Shown: piece by piece, positions 5,109 to 6,253 of the stretch | Layout: every line of letters begins with the position of its first letter | Numbering within the stretch: position 1 is the first letter of the stretch | Origin: Nocardioides sp. | GTDB taxonomy: Bacteria; Actinomycetota; Actinomycetes; Propionibacteriales; Nocardioidaceae | NCBI GenBank assembly: GCA_023252065.1 | Contig: JAHEXO010000142.1 | Location: forward strand, 1 to 6,253 | Direction of reading: 5' to 3' | DNA length: 6,253 bases | Translations under genes and position numbers: made by a program | The notes under the pieces: model-generated | Database searches by the model: none | The model's input: only the letters and a program-made list of their open reading frames with translations | Told to the model about the DNA's origin: nothing

Positions 5109-6253
5109 TCATGCGGTGTCTCCGGTGTGGACGGTGTCAGCGTGGTCGTGGGCGAGATCGACCTCGATGCCCTCGGCCTCCGCGACCAGGTTGCCGATCG
5201 CCTCGGCGAGGTCGGCGGCCTTGAGGGGCATGCCGTTGACCTGGTTGTAGCCGACGGCGTCGACCAGGTAGCGACCACGGATCAGCAGGGCGAGCTGGCC
5301 GAGGTTCATCTCGGGGATCAGCACCTTGTCGTAGCGCGCCAGGATCTCCCCCAGGTCGCGGGGGAACGGGTTGAGGTGGCGCAGGTGCACCTGGGCGACG
5401 TGGTAGCCGGCCTTGCGGACGCGTCGTACGCCCGCGCCGATCAGGCCGTATGTCGAGCCCCAGCCGAGGACGACCACGCGCGCGCCCTGCCCGTTCTCGG
5501 CACCGGGGTCGTCGACCTCGAGCGGCGGCAGCGACTCGGCGATCCGCTCCACCTTGGCCGCGCGGGTGCGCACCATGAAGTCGTGGTTGGCCGGGTCGTA
5601 GGAGATGTTGCCGTGGCCGTCGCCCTTCTCCAGCCCGCCGATGCGGTGCTCGAGGTCGGGCGTGCCGGGGATCGCCCACGGCCGGGCCAGGGTCTGCTCG
5701 TCGCGCAGGTAGGGCCAGAACTCCGCCGGGTCGCCGGGCTCACCTGACCCGTGGTTGGTCGCGGTGGCGAAGGCCGGGTCGATCTCGGGCAGCTCGGACA
5801 GCTCGGGGATCCGCCACGGCTCCGAGCCGTTGGCCAGCATCCCGTCGGACAGGAGCATCACCGGGGTGCGGTAGGTGACCGCGATCCGGACCGCCTCCAG
5901 CGCCGCGTCGAAGCAGTCGCCGGGGGAGCGGGGCGCCACGATCGGCACCGGAGACTCACCGTTGCGGCCGAACATCGCCTGCAGCAGGTCAGCCTGCTCG
6001 GTCTTGGTCGGCAGCCCGGTCGAGGGCCCGCCGCGCTGCACGTCGATGACGAGCAGGGGCAGCTCGGTCATCACCGCGAGACCGATCGTCTCCGACTTCA
6101 AGGCGATGCCGGGGCCGGACGTCGTGGTGACGCCGAGCCGGCCCGCGAACGACGCGCCCAGGGCCGCCCCGATGCCGGCGATCTCGTCCTCGGCCTGGAA
6201 CGTCGTGACACCGAACGCCTTGTGCTTGCTGAGCTCGTGGAGGATGTCGGAGG
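5109..6253 (-). CDS. korA: 2-oxoglutarate (2-oxoacid) : ferredoxin oxidoreductase, alpha subunit (partial, 5' end outside window)
   Basis: The frame is open to the right edge of the window; 380 residues are visible from the first full codon at 6251 to the TGA at 5109-5111. KorA binds the pyrimidine part of thiamine diphosphate and the CoA substrate and pairs with KorB. The visible part begins in the alpha domain with ILHELSKHKAFGVTTFQAEDEIA, then LGVTTTSGPGIALKSETIGLAVM and PLLVIDVQRGGPSTGLPTKTEQADLLQAMFG, which are diagnostic of this family. It continues through DCFDAALEAVRIA and PVMLLSDG, then the C-terminal domain with VVLGWGSTYG, VAQVHLRHLNPFPRDL and KVLIPEMNLGQLALLIRGRYLVDA. Actinobacterial KorA usually carries a gamma domain fused at its N-terminus. 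If so here, more than 200 residues lie beyond the window. It heads the korA-korB-rarD transcription unit as far as can be seen. Confidence 0.94.
   Translation of the reverse strand, partial: SDILHELSKHKAFGVTTFQAEDEIAGIGAALGASFAGRLGVTTTSGPGIALKSETIGLAVMTELPLLVIDVQRGGPSTGLPTKTEQADLLQAMFGRNGESPVPIVAPRSPGDCFDAALEAVRIAVTYRTPVMLLSDGMLANGSEPWRIPELSELPEIDPAFATATNHGSGEPGDPAEFWPYLRDEQTLARPWAIPGTPDLEHRIGGLEKGDGHGNISYDPANHDFMVRTRAAKVERIAESLPPLEVDDPGAENGQGARVVVLGWGSTYGLIGAGVRRVRKAGYHVAQVHLRHLNPFPRDLGEILARYDKVLIPEMNLGQLALLIRGRYLVDAVGYNQVNGMPLKAADLAEAIGNLVAEAEGIEVDLAHDHADTVHTGDTA

Noticed and set aside
4109..5224. Long open frame on the plus strand opposite korB
   Set aside because: The third-position bias belongs to korB, and the translation is Val/Asp/Arg/Gly-rich with no family signature, so it is a shadow frame.
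5060..5278. Longer korB with a start near 5278
   Set aside because: It would overlap korA by about 170 bp, and the extra residues are low-complexity Ser/Thr/Pro/Arg with no KorB similarity; ATG 5059 fits the family.
1..6253. CRISPR array, tRNA/rRNA gene or insertion sequence
   Set aside because: I saw no regularly spaced repeats, no cloverleaf-like or rRNA-like segment and no transposase similarity on either strand.

Overview
This 6.25 kb window comes from a high-GC actinobacterium. Strong G/C at third codon positions, GTG and TTG starts, and the two gene sets present fit Nocardioidaceae or a related propionate-metabolising actinobacterium. The family-level placement is inference; it rests partly on an intergenic repeat that resembles one I remember from Nocardioides genomes.

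Left half (1-2796, + strand): a tightly packed operon for a multisubunit biotin-dependent carboxyltransferase of the Wood-Werkman transcarboxylase type. In order it holds the C-terminal part of a 5S-like carboxyltransferase subunit (cut by the window start), a complete 12S-like subunit, a 96-residue accessory protein related to the decarboxylase gamma/delta small subunits, and a 1.3S-like biotin carrier with an AMKM biotinylation site. The genes are 7 bp apart, then overlapping by 4 bp, then 6 bp apart, so they are probably co-transcribed and partly translationally coupled. The expected chemistry is transfer of a carboxyl group between methylmalonyl-CoA/propionyl-CoA (12S site) and oxaloacetate/pyruvate (5S site), using biotin on the carrier.

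Middle (2797-3036): the gap between convergent gene sets. It holds a long, nearly perfect inverted repeat (2874-2934), which could be a bidirectional terminator or a REP-like element, and a separate short quasi-palindrome (2971-2998).

Right half (3037-6253, - strand, read right to left): korA (cut by the window end), korB and a rarD-type EamA transporter gene. korAB encode the CoA-acylating 2-oxoacid (2-oxoglutarate) : ferredoxin oxidoreductase. The rarD gene starts 4 bp after korB and has the normal family length, but codon 66 is an in-frame TAG, so it appears to be a nonsense pseudogene or a split gene.

Functionally, both sets sit around the TCA cycle and the methylmalonyl-CoA route: KorAB makes succinyl-CoA from 2-oxoglutarate, and the transcarboxylase links propionyl-CoA/methylmalonyl-CoA with pyruvate/oxaloacetate. 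They are convergent and therefore separate transcription units. I see no RNA gene, CRISPR array or insertion sequence, and nothing that is clearly a wholly new system. The points most worth checking are the rarD nonsense codon, the small accessory subunit, the vestigial carrier-like tail of the 5S protein and the intergenic repeats.
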